From positions 1 to 5,862 of the forward strand of contig JAITBS010000289.1 in NCBI GenBank assembly GCA_031283515.1: DNA of 5,862 bases, in the 5' to 3' direction. Both the position numbers and the translations under genes were made by a program. Below the pieces are notes generated by a model, which was not told where the DNA came from, did no database searches, and was given only the letters and a program-made list of their open reading frames with translations. Below are positions 1-5,862 of the stretch, piece by piece (position 1 is the stretch's first letter; each line of letters begins with the position of its first letter). Origin of the DNA: Planctomycetaceae bacterium (GTDB taxonomy: Bacteria; Planctomycetota; Planctomycetia; Pirellulales; Thermoguttaceae).

Positions 1-2
1 AA

Positions 3-995
3 GCAAGACAGCTTGTCACCTTGTTTTTTGACAACAGTGTCGATTTTGTAGCAAAAAATATCGACAACACTCATTTGACTGCTCAAGAACTCGTTCAACT
101 GTTTTCGGACGGAAATTATACAGATACGGGAAAGGCTTCAATTAAATATTACGCCACAAATAAAAAAAATCCGCTAAAGTTTAAAGTACCGCATAGTATC
201 GCTTTCAGAATTTTTGACCAAACCGTTTCAATAATGAAACAAAAAAGGTGGAAAGAAGAAGTTAATCTTCAAAACTTCTCCAACTGCTTATGCTTCTTTC
301 TCATTCCGATTGTAAGCCGAAATCCGATTTTACGAACAGAAATACATTCTGTAGTTGAGCCTTTCCTTGACACGCTTATTCAGAAAAGACAAGGACAATC
401 TTTCGATGATTGGGACGATTATAGTCACAATATTTTTCTCTCATTCGCGAAACACAATCGTAATGGTGGAGTTGACAATAGTTGGTTTTTTGATCGAACG
501 ACCAATTATATCAACCAACCAAAATCAAAAAATAAATGGTGCAAAAACCCGCTTGCACTGATATCAATCATCGCCTTGGCGATTCCGCCAGAAGAAATTG
601 CCGAAGAGTGTCAATCAGTTCTCGTCGAAATGGAAAAAATTTCTTCCTTTCTTTCAGAGGAGGATCAGAAGAAAACAGCGGAATTACGCATCAAAACTGA
701 AACAGTTATTAGGACATACTCAAAGTTTGCCATTTCCCATAAAGCCCCATATCATTTTACGTTTCAACCGGAATGTCAATGCCGTTTGTGCGGTAGGTCT
801 GTTGACAATGATACCATTGCGTTAAACCGGAAATTAATAGATCGCAATTTAAATAAAGACGAGATCGTCTGCTTAAATTGTATGGCAATATCTTTAAACC
901 GCACGGTCGAAAATTTACGTACCAAAATCAAACAATACAGACAAGAGGGCTGCAAACTTTTTACTGATACTGGGCTTTTATACTTCTTACACTAA
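3..995 (+). CDS. Uncharacterised protein with C-terminal four-cysteine zinc-binding module (5' partial)
   Basis: Function not recognised. The reading frame is open to the left edge: six in-frame codons precede the first possible start, a TTG at 21 with no Shine-Dalgarno sequence in front of it, so the gene most likely begins outside the window. Counting from that TTG, the visible part has 324 residues. Residues 1-245 look largely alpha-helical, with mixed charge and no signal peptide or clear membrane span. Residues 252-287 hold C254-x2-C257 and C284-x2-C287, with an extra C252; this spacing fits one structural zinc site. The tail that follows (about 288-314, ending near GCKLF) resembles small clostridial zinc-ribbon proteins with a CRxCG...CLxCL...GCxLF pattern; that likeness is from memory. 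No catalytic residues stand out. A cytoplasmic role in nucleic-acid or protein binding is possible but is inference. It faces the 1226-1969 gene convergently. The coding call is firm, the function open. Confidence 0.8.
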   Translation, partial: ARQLVTLFFDNSVDFVAKNIDNTHLTAQELVQLFSDGNYTDTGKASIKYYATNKKNPLKFKVPHSIAFRIFDQTVSIMKQKRWKEEVNLQNFSNCLCFFLIPIVSRNPILRTEIHSVVEPFLDTLIQKRQGQSFDDWDDYSHNIFLSFAKHNRNGGVDNSWFFDRTTNYINQPKSKNKWCKNPLALISIIALAIPPEEIAEECQSVLVEMEKISSFLSEEDQKKTAELRIKTETVIRTYSKFAISHKAPYHFTFQPECQCRLCGRSVDNDTIALNRKLIDRNLNKDEIVCLNCMAISLNRTVENLRTKIKQYRQEGCKLFTDTGLLYFLH

Positions 996-1089
996 TATTT
1001 GTTATGTTACGATTTATATAAAATATAGGTAGCCCTTGAAATGGTTTAGTAAAAAAAAGTCACAACATTAACAAAAGACTGTAAGAAAT

Positions 1090-1115
1090 ATAATAATTAT
1101 AGTTACAATTATTAT
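1090..1115. repeat. AT-only hairpin in the convergent intergenic gap
   Basis: ATAATAATT at 1090-1098 is the exact reverse complement of AATTATTAT at 1107-1115, with an 8-nt loop. It lies between the stops of two convergent genes (995 on + and 1228-1226 on -), where a two-way terminator would be useful. The stem has no G or C and no clean T-run follows on either strand, so termination is only a weak possibility. The rest of the 996-1225 gap holds nothing else I can support. Confidence 0.3.
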
Positions 1116-1225
1116 GGAATTTGGGAGTTATCACTAATAGGTAAACATGCGAACTTATTATCGCAACTGTAATTGTCCGTATGTAACACTCTCAACTCTT
1201 TACTGTCAACGACTTTTTTCTTCCG

Positions 1226-1969
1226 TTATGATTTGTACTTATTTTTTCCGATGAAGATAATCAAGGCGGATTTCAGGTTGGGGCGATTTTTCAGGTGATG
1301 CGACTGAATGTAGTTGTTCCATTGTTCCAAACCTTCCCGACGCTTTGCCGCAATCTCCGACTTTTTCGTCGACATCTTGCAATACTTCAACTCCAATACC
1401 CATTCGTATTTAATTTCCGGAAATTTAGGATTACGTTGCAAAAAAATATCAATACGACCGGAATCAACTTCGTATTCACTTATCGGAATATAAACACTTT
1501 TCAAAAACAAATAAGCAAGTAACATCATCTTAATATATTTTTCGTTAAAATGTTGCAAGTCATAATCAGATAACTTGCTGAAAATATTTTTTGAAACATA
1601 ATCAATAAAACAATGTATGTCGCCTTTCATCGCAAGAGTGTTGATTGCTTCCTTCAACATCTTTTCCTCCACCGTCGTGTCCGGTGAACTTTCCTTAACA
1701 AGTTGACGCATGTATCCCCAATACACCGTTTGAATAGAAAAATTCGGAACAATTAAACGTAACTCGTCAAGATATGCCTCTTTAATAGTAAGAAATCCCA
1801 TATAAAATAATAACGATATAAAATAACTTTCCTCGTTGTCCTGCAATTCCGTTGAAAAATTAACAAGAATATTTGAAACAATACTGCCTTCCGTTAAAAT
1901 TTGAATTACTGTGTTACGATTACTCTCTTTTTGAATAAGATGACACAAACGATTGACATCCATCCCCAA
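1226..1969 (-). CDS. PD-(D/E)XK nuclease-family protein, C-terminal half of an AAA-ATPase-like/DUF1703 protein, probably 5'-truncated
   Basis: This is the C-terminal half of the AAA-ATPase-like (PF09820) plus PD-(D/E)XK nuclease-like (PF08011, DUF1703) family, common in gut Bacteroidetes and other anaerobes. Complete members have roughly 500 or more residues with an N-terminal Walker-type ATPase domain; only 247 are given here and no P-loop is present. Residues 1-90 match the linker that follows the ATPase domain (SLLFYMGFLTI, then an LRLIVPNFSIQ-type strand). The nuclease-like core is at about 140-245: the helix FNEKYIKMMLLAYLFL, then D169/D174 in a GRIDIF strand, E193-L-K195 in WVLELKY, and a following helix with Q216 and Y220. 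The catalytic D...ExK signature is therefore intact. The listed start is a TTG at 1969; an ATG at 1963-1961 is an alternative, and neither has a convincing Shine-Dalgarno sequence. The frame stays open and family-like upstream to 2059, so both starts may be artefacts of truncation. Whether the remnant is expressed is unknown. Confidence 0.72.
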   Translation of the reverse strand: MGMDVNRLCHLIQKESNRNTVIQILTEGSIVSNILVNFSTELQDNEESYFISLLFYMGFLTIKEAYLDELRLIVPNFSIQTVYWGYMRQLVKESSPDTTVEEKMLKEAINTLAMKGDIHCFIDYVSKNIFSKLSDYDLQHFNEKYIKMMLLAYLFLKSVYIPISEYEVDSGRIDIFLQRNPKFPEIKYEWVLELKYCKMSTKKSEIAAKRREGLEQWNNYIQSHHLKNRPNLKSALIIFIGKNKYKS

Positions 1970-2059
1970 ATTAGGATCAATAAGATGTTGCGGCGATTCG
2001 CCTGTTTTTAAGATTTGACTGAAAAAAATAGATAACCGTTCACGGTAATTTTTATTTTT
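1970..2059 (-). pseudogene. In-frame 5' remnant of the truncated AAA-ATPase-like/PD-(D/E)XK gene
   Basis: Thirty codons lie in frame directly upstream of the TTG at 1969, bounded by a TAA at 2062-2060. They translate to a segment containing RLSIFFSQILKTGESPQHL then IDPNLG, which reads as the loop between the ATPase domain and the C-terminal half in this family. This part has no ATG start of its own, and the ATPase domain that should precede it is gone. Only 21 bases separate the TAA from the stop codon of the next gene upstream. The simplest reading is a deletion or rearrangement that removed the 5' half of the gene. The family match is from memory. Confidence 0.5.
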
Positions 2060-2083
2060 TTACGTACCTTTATCGTGGTCATT

Positions 2084-3757
2084 TTATTTTCGTTCACGCT
2101 GCACTTCTTTGGTTGCCTCAAGACCGCGGCGTTCATTTTCCTCCATCTCTTGAAGCGTTACCTTCGTGTCAAGCGAATGACGTTTAACTTTCGTACGTAA
2201 TTCCTCCTGATTGGCATTTTTGACTTTTTTAAGTACAAAATCATCGTAATCCACCGATCCGGCAGTATAATAACTAAAAATCATGACTCGTCCGAATTTC
2301 GGAGAATATTTTGTGTGACGCGGTGTAAATTCCTGTGAATGTTGAACCCATTCATTCGGATGATCCATGTCCCAATGGTTTTGTTGACTTCGGTACACCT
2401 CACGCGTCTGTTGACCAAGTTTGTCGGTAAAACCCTCTTTCAACGCCTCAGCCGTCGGTTTGAACATCGTGTCCATCGTGTCGTAACACTTAATAAACAC
2501 AATCGCCTTCACTCCCTTCGATTTTCGAATACGATAATCAATTCTGTACGTCGCCGTCTCCTCAATCGGAAATGGTTTACTGTAATACATCAAACCAAAA
2601 CCTTCCGCAATTCCCGCATCAAATTCCGTACGCAAAAAATGATTCCCCTGTTTATCCGGGTCTTCCACTCGCTTGACAAGACGCCCAATCGGTTCACGAT
2701 GTTGAGCGCAACGGTTTTCCCAACCAACCGGAATTTTGTTGGAAACCTTTTCAAAATCACCGCCTTCCATCAGATTGGGATTCTTTGCCCAATTCGTTTC
2801 CATTTCCATTTTTTCAGCGGCAGTCCGAGCTTGTTTATTGTACAATTTTTCAACGGCTGCCCGAACATAAATTCCCGTAACTTCCGCAACTGCCTCAGTT
2901 CGTACCTGATTGACTTCGTAAATGATTTTCGGCGGATCAACCGAAAAATCAACCACTTTAAGCCAAAAATCGTAAATCTCCATCACCTCTTTATTAACCC
3001 GTTCAATCTTGCCCCAAATTCCGATATCAGCATTGAATGTTTTTGTAACATATTCTTTCATTTTCTCAAGCGGCGTCGCCGGATTCGGTTTAATTTTGTA
3101 CGTTTCACAAATATTCCGAACATCAATCATTGACTCAGGAATGATAAAACCTTTTTCCCGATTTAATTTCATCCAAAACATGTTGCTCATAATTCCGCCG
3201 TAATCAGTCGGTAATTCCGCATCCCAAAGCGATTCAAAATCAAACATCACAACCCGCTTCTGTCCCGCATATTTTTCTTTTTCATCCTTAACTTTAACCT
3301 GAATATCACCGCGAGCTTCGTTTCCATCTTCCGCTTCCGTAATCACATCGTTACCGATAATTTCAAGATCGGAATTTTGTTGCGTTAATTGAAGTGCCGA
3401 AAGTATTGGAGATTGCGGAATGGAAACCGGCAATACGGAAGTTGGCGGCGTCTGGCGTTCACTCGGTTTTTGTGTACCGATTTCTTCGGGTTTCGGTAAC
3501 ACACCTTTAATGTTACTCAAATCTTCGCCGTTATTTTGAGCGAATTTTTGATCTTCAGCAGAAAGTTTTTCAAACGGAATTGTTTTACCGGTTCCTTCCG
3601 GCGTCATAATACAAACGTCGCCATCCATTAACGAGACAAATTCCCCTTTGGCAAGAACTTTTCCCGAAACATCTTTCCATTCCCGTTGCGCCAAATCAGC
3701 AGCAAACACCAAACCGTAAAATTGTAACAAAACAAACGGCAATAATAATCGAAACAT
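2084..3757 (-). CDS. Exported SHD1-domain protein with CsgG/TolB-N-like and carbohydrate-binding-like domains
   Basis: This is a secreted or envelope protein of unknown exact role, 557 residues. Residues 1-19 form a signal peptide (R3, a hydrophobic core, V-F-A before the likely cut) with no lipobox cysteine. Residues 25-73 (REWKDVSGK...IPFEKLSAEDQKF) are an SHD1-like module, in bacteria mostly seen in exported Planctomycetes proteins. A proline-rich linker follows at about 87-118. Residues 168-308 (VVMFDFESLWD, then ADIGIWGKIE and a VRAAVEKLY helix) resemble the CsgG/TolB-N/FlgT-type fold of envelope proteins. Residues 325-511 (NPNLMEGGDFEKVSNKIPVGWE ... GSVDYDDFVLKK) look like a CBM4/9-type jelly roll. 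The last 45 or so residues are a charged helical tail. The ATG is supported by GGAG nine bases upstream and by the signal peptide that follows at once. It lies downstream of and in the same direction as the GNAT-methyltransferase gene, but a hairpin separates them. Domain names are by pattern recognition; SHD1 and the signal peptide are the surest. Confidence 0.93.
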   Translation of the reverse strand: MFRLLLPFVLLQFYGLVFAADLAQREWKDVSGKVLAKGEFVSLMDGDVCIMTPEGTGKTIPFEKLSAEDQKFAQNNGEDLSNIKGVLPKPEEIGTQKPSERQTPPTSVLPVSIPQSPILSALQLTQQNSDLEIIGNDVITEAEDGNEARGDIQVKVKDEKEKYAGQKRVVMFDFESLWDAELPTDYGGIMSNMFWMKLNREKGFIIPESMIDVRNICETYKIKPNPATPLEKMKEYVTKTFNADIGIWGKIERVNKEVMEIYDFWLKVVDFSVDPPKIIYEVNQVRTEAVAEVTGIYVRAAVEKLYNKQARTAAEKMEMETNWAKNPNLMEGGDFEKVSNKIPVGWENRCAQHREPIGRLVKRVEDPDKQGNHFLRTEFDAGIAEGFGLMYYSKPFPIEETATYRIDYRIRKSKGVKAIVFIKCYDTMDTMFKPTAEALKEGFTDKLGQQTREVYRSQQNHWDMDHPNEWVQHSQEFTPRHTKYSPKFGRVMIFSYYTAGSVDYDDFVLKKVKNANQEELRTKVKRHSLDTKVTLQEMEENERRGLEATKEVQRERK

Positions 3758-3766
3758 CTTGATAGT

Positions 3767-3770
3767 CTCC
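3767..3770 (-). promoter_or_regulatory. Shine-Dalgarno site of the SHD1 protein gene
   Basis: On the minus strand GGAG lies nine bases before the ATG at 3757. It is the clearest ribosome binding site in the window and fixes this start. The GNAT-methyltransferase gene and the nuclease remnant have nothing comparable. Confidence 0.6.
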
Positions 3771-3827
3771 GTAAATAAATAAACTGGCAGTAATCAAAAA
3801 TCAAAACGTAATACAACACGGTTACAC

Positions 3828-3848
3828 TTATCCGTTAATTGCGGATAA
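3828..3848 (-). terminator. Perfect 7-bp hairpin after the GNAT-methyltransferase stop, possible weak terminator or operator
   Basis: TTATCCG at 3828-3834 pairs exactly with CGGATAA at 3842-3848 around a 7-nt loop. It begins four bases after the stop codon (3855-3853) of the upstream minus-strand gene and about 70 bases before the next start. Position favours a terminator, but no T-run follows on the minus strand, so it is not a canonical intrinsic one. It could instead be a regulator's binding palindrome ahead of the SHD1 gene, or chance. Confidence 0.35.
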
Positions 3849-3852
3849 ATAG

Positions 3853-5418
3853 TTATTCATTTTTTGATTTCTTTCGACATTTAATCAAAATCTCTTTTGC
3901 GGACGGATAAGTTGATAAAAATTGTTCTTGCCAATTCGTTGCACTAACATGCCCCATAAATTGTGTATCAAATCCGGCATCACAACACATCTGTTCAATC
4001 TCCTCTTTTGTAAAACGTCTGTCCCTCACAATCAATTCACTTGGTAACTGATTTTGATCAAATTGAAATCGCTCTTTTCTGTAAACAATCCGTGTTTCTT
4101 TATCAATCATATAATAATCAGGATTGAATACATCACCGGTTTTTTCCATTGTGTTACTTGGCAGCAAGTTCAATAATTCATCAGGGTTTTCAGACAAAGT
4201 AAACCACCGTTTTGCCAATGCTTTCGTCAACCTGTAATTCATCACCGAAATCAATGCCGTACCACCAAAAAACAAATGCTGAAAAATATTCGTTATTATT
4301 TTTTTATTATCAACATCATCCACGTAAGAACCAATAACATCATATAAACAAATCACCGCTTTTGCCAGACCAAGATTCATTGTTCGGCAATCACCGGTGA
4401 AAAATTCGATAGGACTATTTTTAAGAATATTTGTTTTTGAAAGTTGTTCTTCTGCTTCTTTAATACGCTGCGGAGAATAATCAACCGCTCTAACACGCAT
4501 ACCGGCTTGTGCAAGTCCAATCGCATGACGCCCATTACCGCAACCAAAATCAATAACCGTATCATTGGGTTGAAGATTACATTCTTTAATAATAAACTGT
4601 ACTTCCGCATCTGTGTGTGTTGTCCATAATTGCTTATTGGACATTATCATTCGTCCGTAGGCTTGGTGAACTACTTTATCAGAGGCTTGAAGCATCTTCT
4701 CAATTTCTGATTTTGTTAATGATATTGGCGTTTGTTCTTTGAACGTAAACGCCAACCACTCCCAGCCTTCATCCAATTGACCAAGTTTCCAATCCACATC
4801 GTCCGAAGTTACATTTTGAAGCATAGAATCAATATCGGAATGATCTACAAAAAATTCAGTATTGATTTTAGAACAATTATTGTCAATTGATTTTTCTATA
4901 TTTGTATGAATATAAGAAACAAGATTGCCTCCGATATCAAGTAATTTCTTCTCATGCATTTTAATTATTGACGGATCACATCTACGTCTTGTTGCTTTTT
5001 CCAAAGCACGAACTGCATAGGGATTAGAACTAACCACTCCCCATGCAAAATCATCAGAAAATCCCCAAATAGAATATAAGATACTTTTGGCAACATCTTG
5101 CTTTCGATAATTGGTATGCACAACTAATTGTGTTACCCACGAAACATTGCCATATTTGGGAATATTGAACCGAACTGCAATAGCATACCCAATCAATTCC
5201 CTTTTATTACGAGCTATATAAACTGCTGAATTAGGATTTTTAAGCCATTCCCTTATTCTGTTCTTGGACAAACAGATACGTTGAGCCGGACGAAGAGAGG
5301 ATGTTGTACTCCATTTACCATAATGAGCCGAAAAAAATGTTGCACACTCTTCAAGCAATTTTTCATTATTGGACGAAAAACCACCCAAATGCCACTCATA
5401 ATCGTATCCGTCACTCAT
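3853..5418 (-). CDS. GNAT N-acetyltransferase fused to class I SAM-dependent methyltransferase
   Basis: This is a two-enzyme fusion of 521 residues, probably cytoplasmic, with no signal peptide. Residues 1-160 are a GNAT domain: an acceptor-side strand AVYIARNKRELIGYAIAV (65-82), motif A in WVTQLVVHTNYRKQDVAKSIL (94-114) and motif B in SSNPYAVRALEKATRRRC (130-147). Motif A normally reads R/Q-x-x-G-x-G/A; here it is R105-K-Q-D108-V-A110, so the first loop glycine is aspartate. A linker at about 165-260 has no clear fold. Residues 270-395 are a Rossmann methyltransferase: motif I VIDFGCGNGRHA (288-299), the acidic residue D313 ending strand 2 (RAVDYSP), D343 in FTGDCRTM, and strand 4 ICLYDVIGSY (356-365). 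Residues 396-521 are the substrate-side cap and end. The substrate is not evident; small molecules, peptides, proteins or RNA are all possible. The ATG at 5418 opens the frame just upstream of the GNAT domain; no Shine-Dalgarno sequence is visible and the leader is AT-rich. It is followed by a hairpin and then the SHD1 gene. Confidence 0.94.
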   Translation of the reverse strand: MSDGYDYEWHLGGFSSNNEKLLEECATFFSAHYGKWSTTSSLRPAQRICLSKNRIREWLKNPNSAVYIARNKRELIGYAIAVRFNIPKYGNVSWVTQLVVHTNYRKQDVAKSILYSIWGFSDDFAWGVVSSNPYAVRALEKATRRRCDPSIIKMHEKKLLDIGGNLVSYIHTNIEKSIDNNCSKINTEFFVDHSDIDSMLQNVTSDDVDWKLGQLDEGWEWLAFTFKEQTPISLTKSEIEKMLQASDKVVHQAYGRMIMSNKQLWTTHTDAEVQFIIKECNLQPNDTVIDFGCGNGRHAIGLAQAGMRVRAVDYSPQRIKEAEEQLSKTNILKNSPIEFFTGDCRTMNLGLAKAVICLYDVIGSYVDDVDNKKIITNIFQHLFFGGTALISVMNYRLTKALAKRWFTLSENPDELLNLLPSNTMEKTGDVFNPDYYMIDKETRIVYRKERFQFDQNQLPSELIVRDRRFTKEEIEQMCCDAGFDTQFMGHVSATNWQEQFLSTYPSAKEILIKCRKKSKNE

Positions 5419-5714
5419 AATATTTTAATTTTTTGAAAATAAGTAAATAAAAAATATGCAACTTAATGATAACAGAAATTGAAAAATATACCACAATGTC
5501 TTTTTGCCAATATACAAATATATTCCCTTTTTTACAAGGAAACCTATCATCACAGAACTTGAGGCACTCCAAGTTCATTACAATCATCATACCATTTATT
5601 GGGCGATTACGAAAGATTGCAAGTACAAGCGTTTGGTATGTTATTCAGCAGGATAATTAGGAAAATGAAAAAATCTTTCAAGAATCTCTAAAGGGAATCT
5701 CTAAAAATTAATTT
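5419..5714. other. Intergenic region upstream of the GNAT-methyltransferase gene, no convincing gene
   Basis: This AT-rich stretch must contain the minus-strand promoter of the fusion gene, but I cannot place -35/-10 boxes with confidence. A 64-codon plus-strand frame at 5466-5660 has no Shine-Dalgarno sequence or family likeness. An overlapping plus frame ending with the TAA at 5654-5656 gives a somewhat more protein-like stretch (TELEALQVHYNHHTIYWAIT and following) but has no start of its own, so at most it is a decayed fragment. The right end holds the short direct repeat listed separately. Confidence 0.5.
5682..5705. repeat. Two direct copies of an 11-bp sequence
   Basis: GAATCTCTAAA occurs at 5682-5692 and again at 5695-5705, two bases apart (period 13). 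It ends nine bases before the palindromic element at 5715. It may be a replication-slippage duplication or a scar of insertion next to that element; it has no known role. Confidence 0.55.
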
Positions 5715-5862
5715 TAACCACAGAGGACAAAGAGAACGCAGAAAAAATTTTAATTTGAATCAAAATATCATTTAAATTTATTAAAGTAAAAATTAGCGAT
5801 TTAAATCAAAATTTAATTTTTTAAAAATATTCTCTCGGTGAACTCTGTGTCCTCTGTGGTTA
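5715..5862. mobile_element. MITE-like imperfect palindromic repeat with 20-bp terminal inverted repeats (may continue past the right edge)
   Basis: The left arm at 5715-5734 starts TAACCACAGAGGACA; the reverse complement of 5843-5862 starts with the same 15 bases, and the 20-bp arms differ at one position. Pairing weakens inward but continues: the 20 bases from about 5742 and the reverse complement of those from about 5806 agree at 15 positions. The roughly 100-bp centre is extremely AT-rich and has no coding capacity. This suits a short non-autonomous mobile or dispersed repeat. Repeats beginning with a CCACAGAGGACACAGAG-type sequence are, as I recall, widespread in environmental bacterial genomes with no agreed function. 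A flanking TTAA at 5714-5717 may be part of the target, but the right flank is cut off by the window end. Confidence 0.7.

Noticed and set aside
1112..1225. 38-codon in-frame continuation after the stop of the nuclease remnant
   Set aside because: A stop-free run of this length is not rare by chance, and the family normally ends about where the stop at 1228-1226 lies, so a readthrough or nonsense mutation is not needed.
1295..1522. 75-codon plus-strand frame opposite the nuclease remnant
   Set aside because: It is antisense to clear nuclease-family coding sequence, with no start signal and shadow-like F/R/N-rich composition.
2339..3133. 264-codon plus-strand open frame opposite the SHD1 protein gene
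   Set aside because: It lies wholly within a well-supported gene on the other strand, is dominated by F, R, N and I with no domain-like pattern, and is explained by reverse-complement codon bias.
3776..3804. TTGATT-17 nt-TATTTA as a minus-strand promoter for the SHD1 gene
   Set aside because: The -10 match is poor and the transcript would start at or inside the ribosome binding site, so it is probably chance in AT-rich DNA.
2084..5418. The SHD1 protein and the GNAT-methyltransferase as one operon or system
   Set aside because: They share a strand, but a hairpin, a gap of about 95 bases and a separate strong ribosome site lie between them, and the products (exported versus cytoplasmic) show no shared pathway.
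5466..5660. 64-codon plus-strand ATG frame
   Set aside because: There is no Shine-Dalgarno sequence or recognisable family, the composition is unlike a folded protein, and an overlapping frame looks more protein-like. Not supported as a gene.

Overview
The window is an AT-rich piece of bacterial chromosome. The best clue to the organism is the secreted protein at 2084-3757. Right after its signal peptide it carries an SHD1-like (SLA1 homology domain 1) segment, which in bacteria is mainly a Planctomycetes/PVC feature. A remnant of the AAA-ATPase-like/PD-(D/E)XK family and the low GC would suit a gut or anaerobic, low-GC relative of that group. This placement is an inference from domain content, as there is no marker gene in the window.

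Layout. Positions 1-995 (+) hold the 3' part of a gene that enters from the left edge; its product is a helical protein of unknown function ending in a four-cysteine zinc-binding module. Positions 996-1225 are a convergent intergenic gap with an AT-only hairpin. Positions 1226-1969 (-) encode the C-terminal half of an AAA-ATPase-like/PD-(D/E)XK nuclease-family protein. Its reading frame stays open upstream to a stop at 2060-2062 and the residues still look like the family, so it appears to be a 5'-truncated remnant without its ATPase domain. Positions 2084-3757 (-) encode the exported SHD1 protein, with a CsgG/TolB-N-like middle domain and a carbohydrate-binding-like C-terminal domain, preceded by a clear Shine-Dalgarno site. 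A perfect 7-bp hairpin lies between it and the next gene. Positions 3853-5418 (-) encode a GNAT acetyltransferase fused to a class I SAM-dependent methyltransferase. Positions 5419-5714 hold no convincing gene. Positions 5715-5862 form an imperfect palindromic, MITE-like element with 20-bp terminal inverted repeats that runs to the right edge.

The three minus-strand genes lie in tandem, but nothing in their products ties them to one pathway, and the hairpin and the Shine-Dalgarno site at the 3853/3757 junction suggest separate expression. I see no CRISPR array, tRNA, rRNA, complete insertion sequence or recognisable multi-gene defence or biosynthetic system. The most novel items are the GNAT-methyltransferase fusion with a substituted acetyl-CoA loop, the three-part SHD1 envelope protein, and the palindromic repeat.
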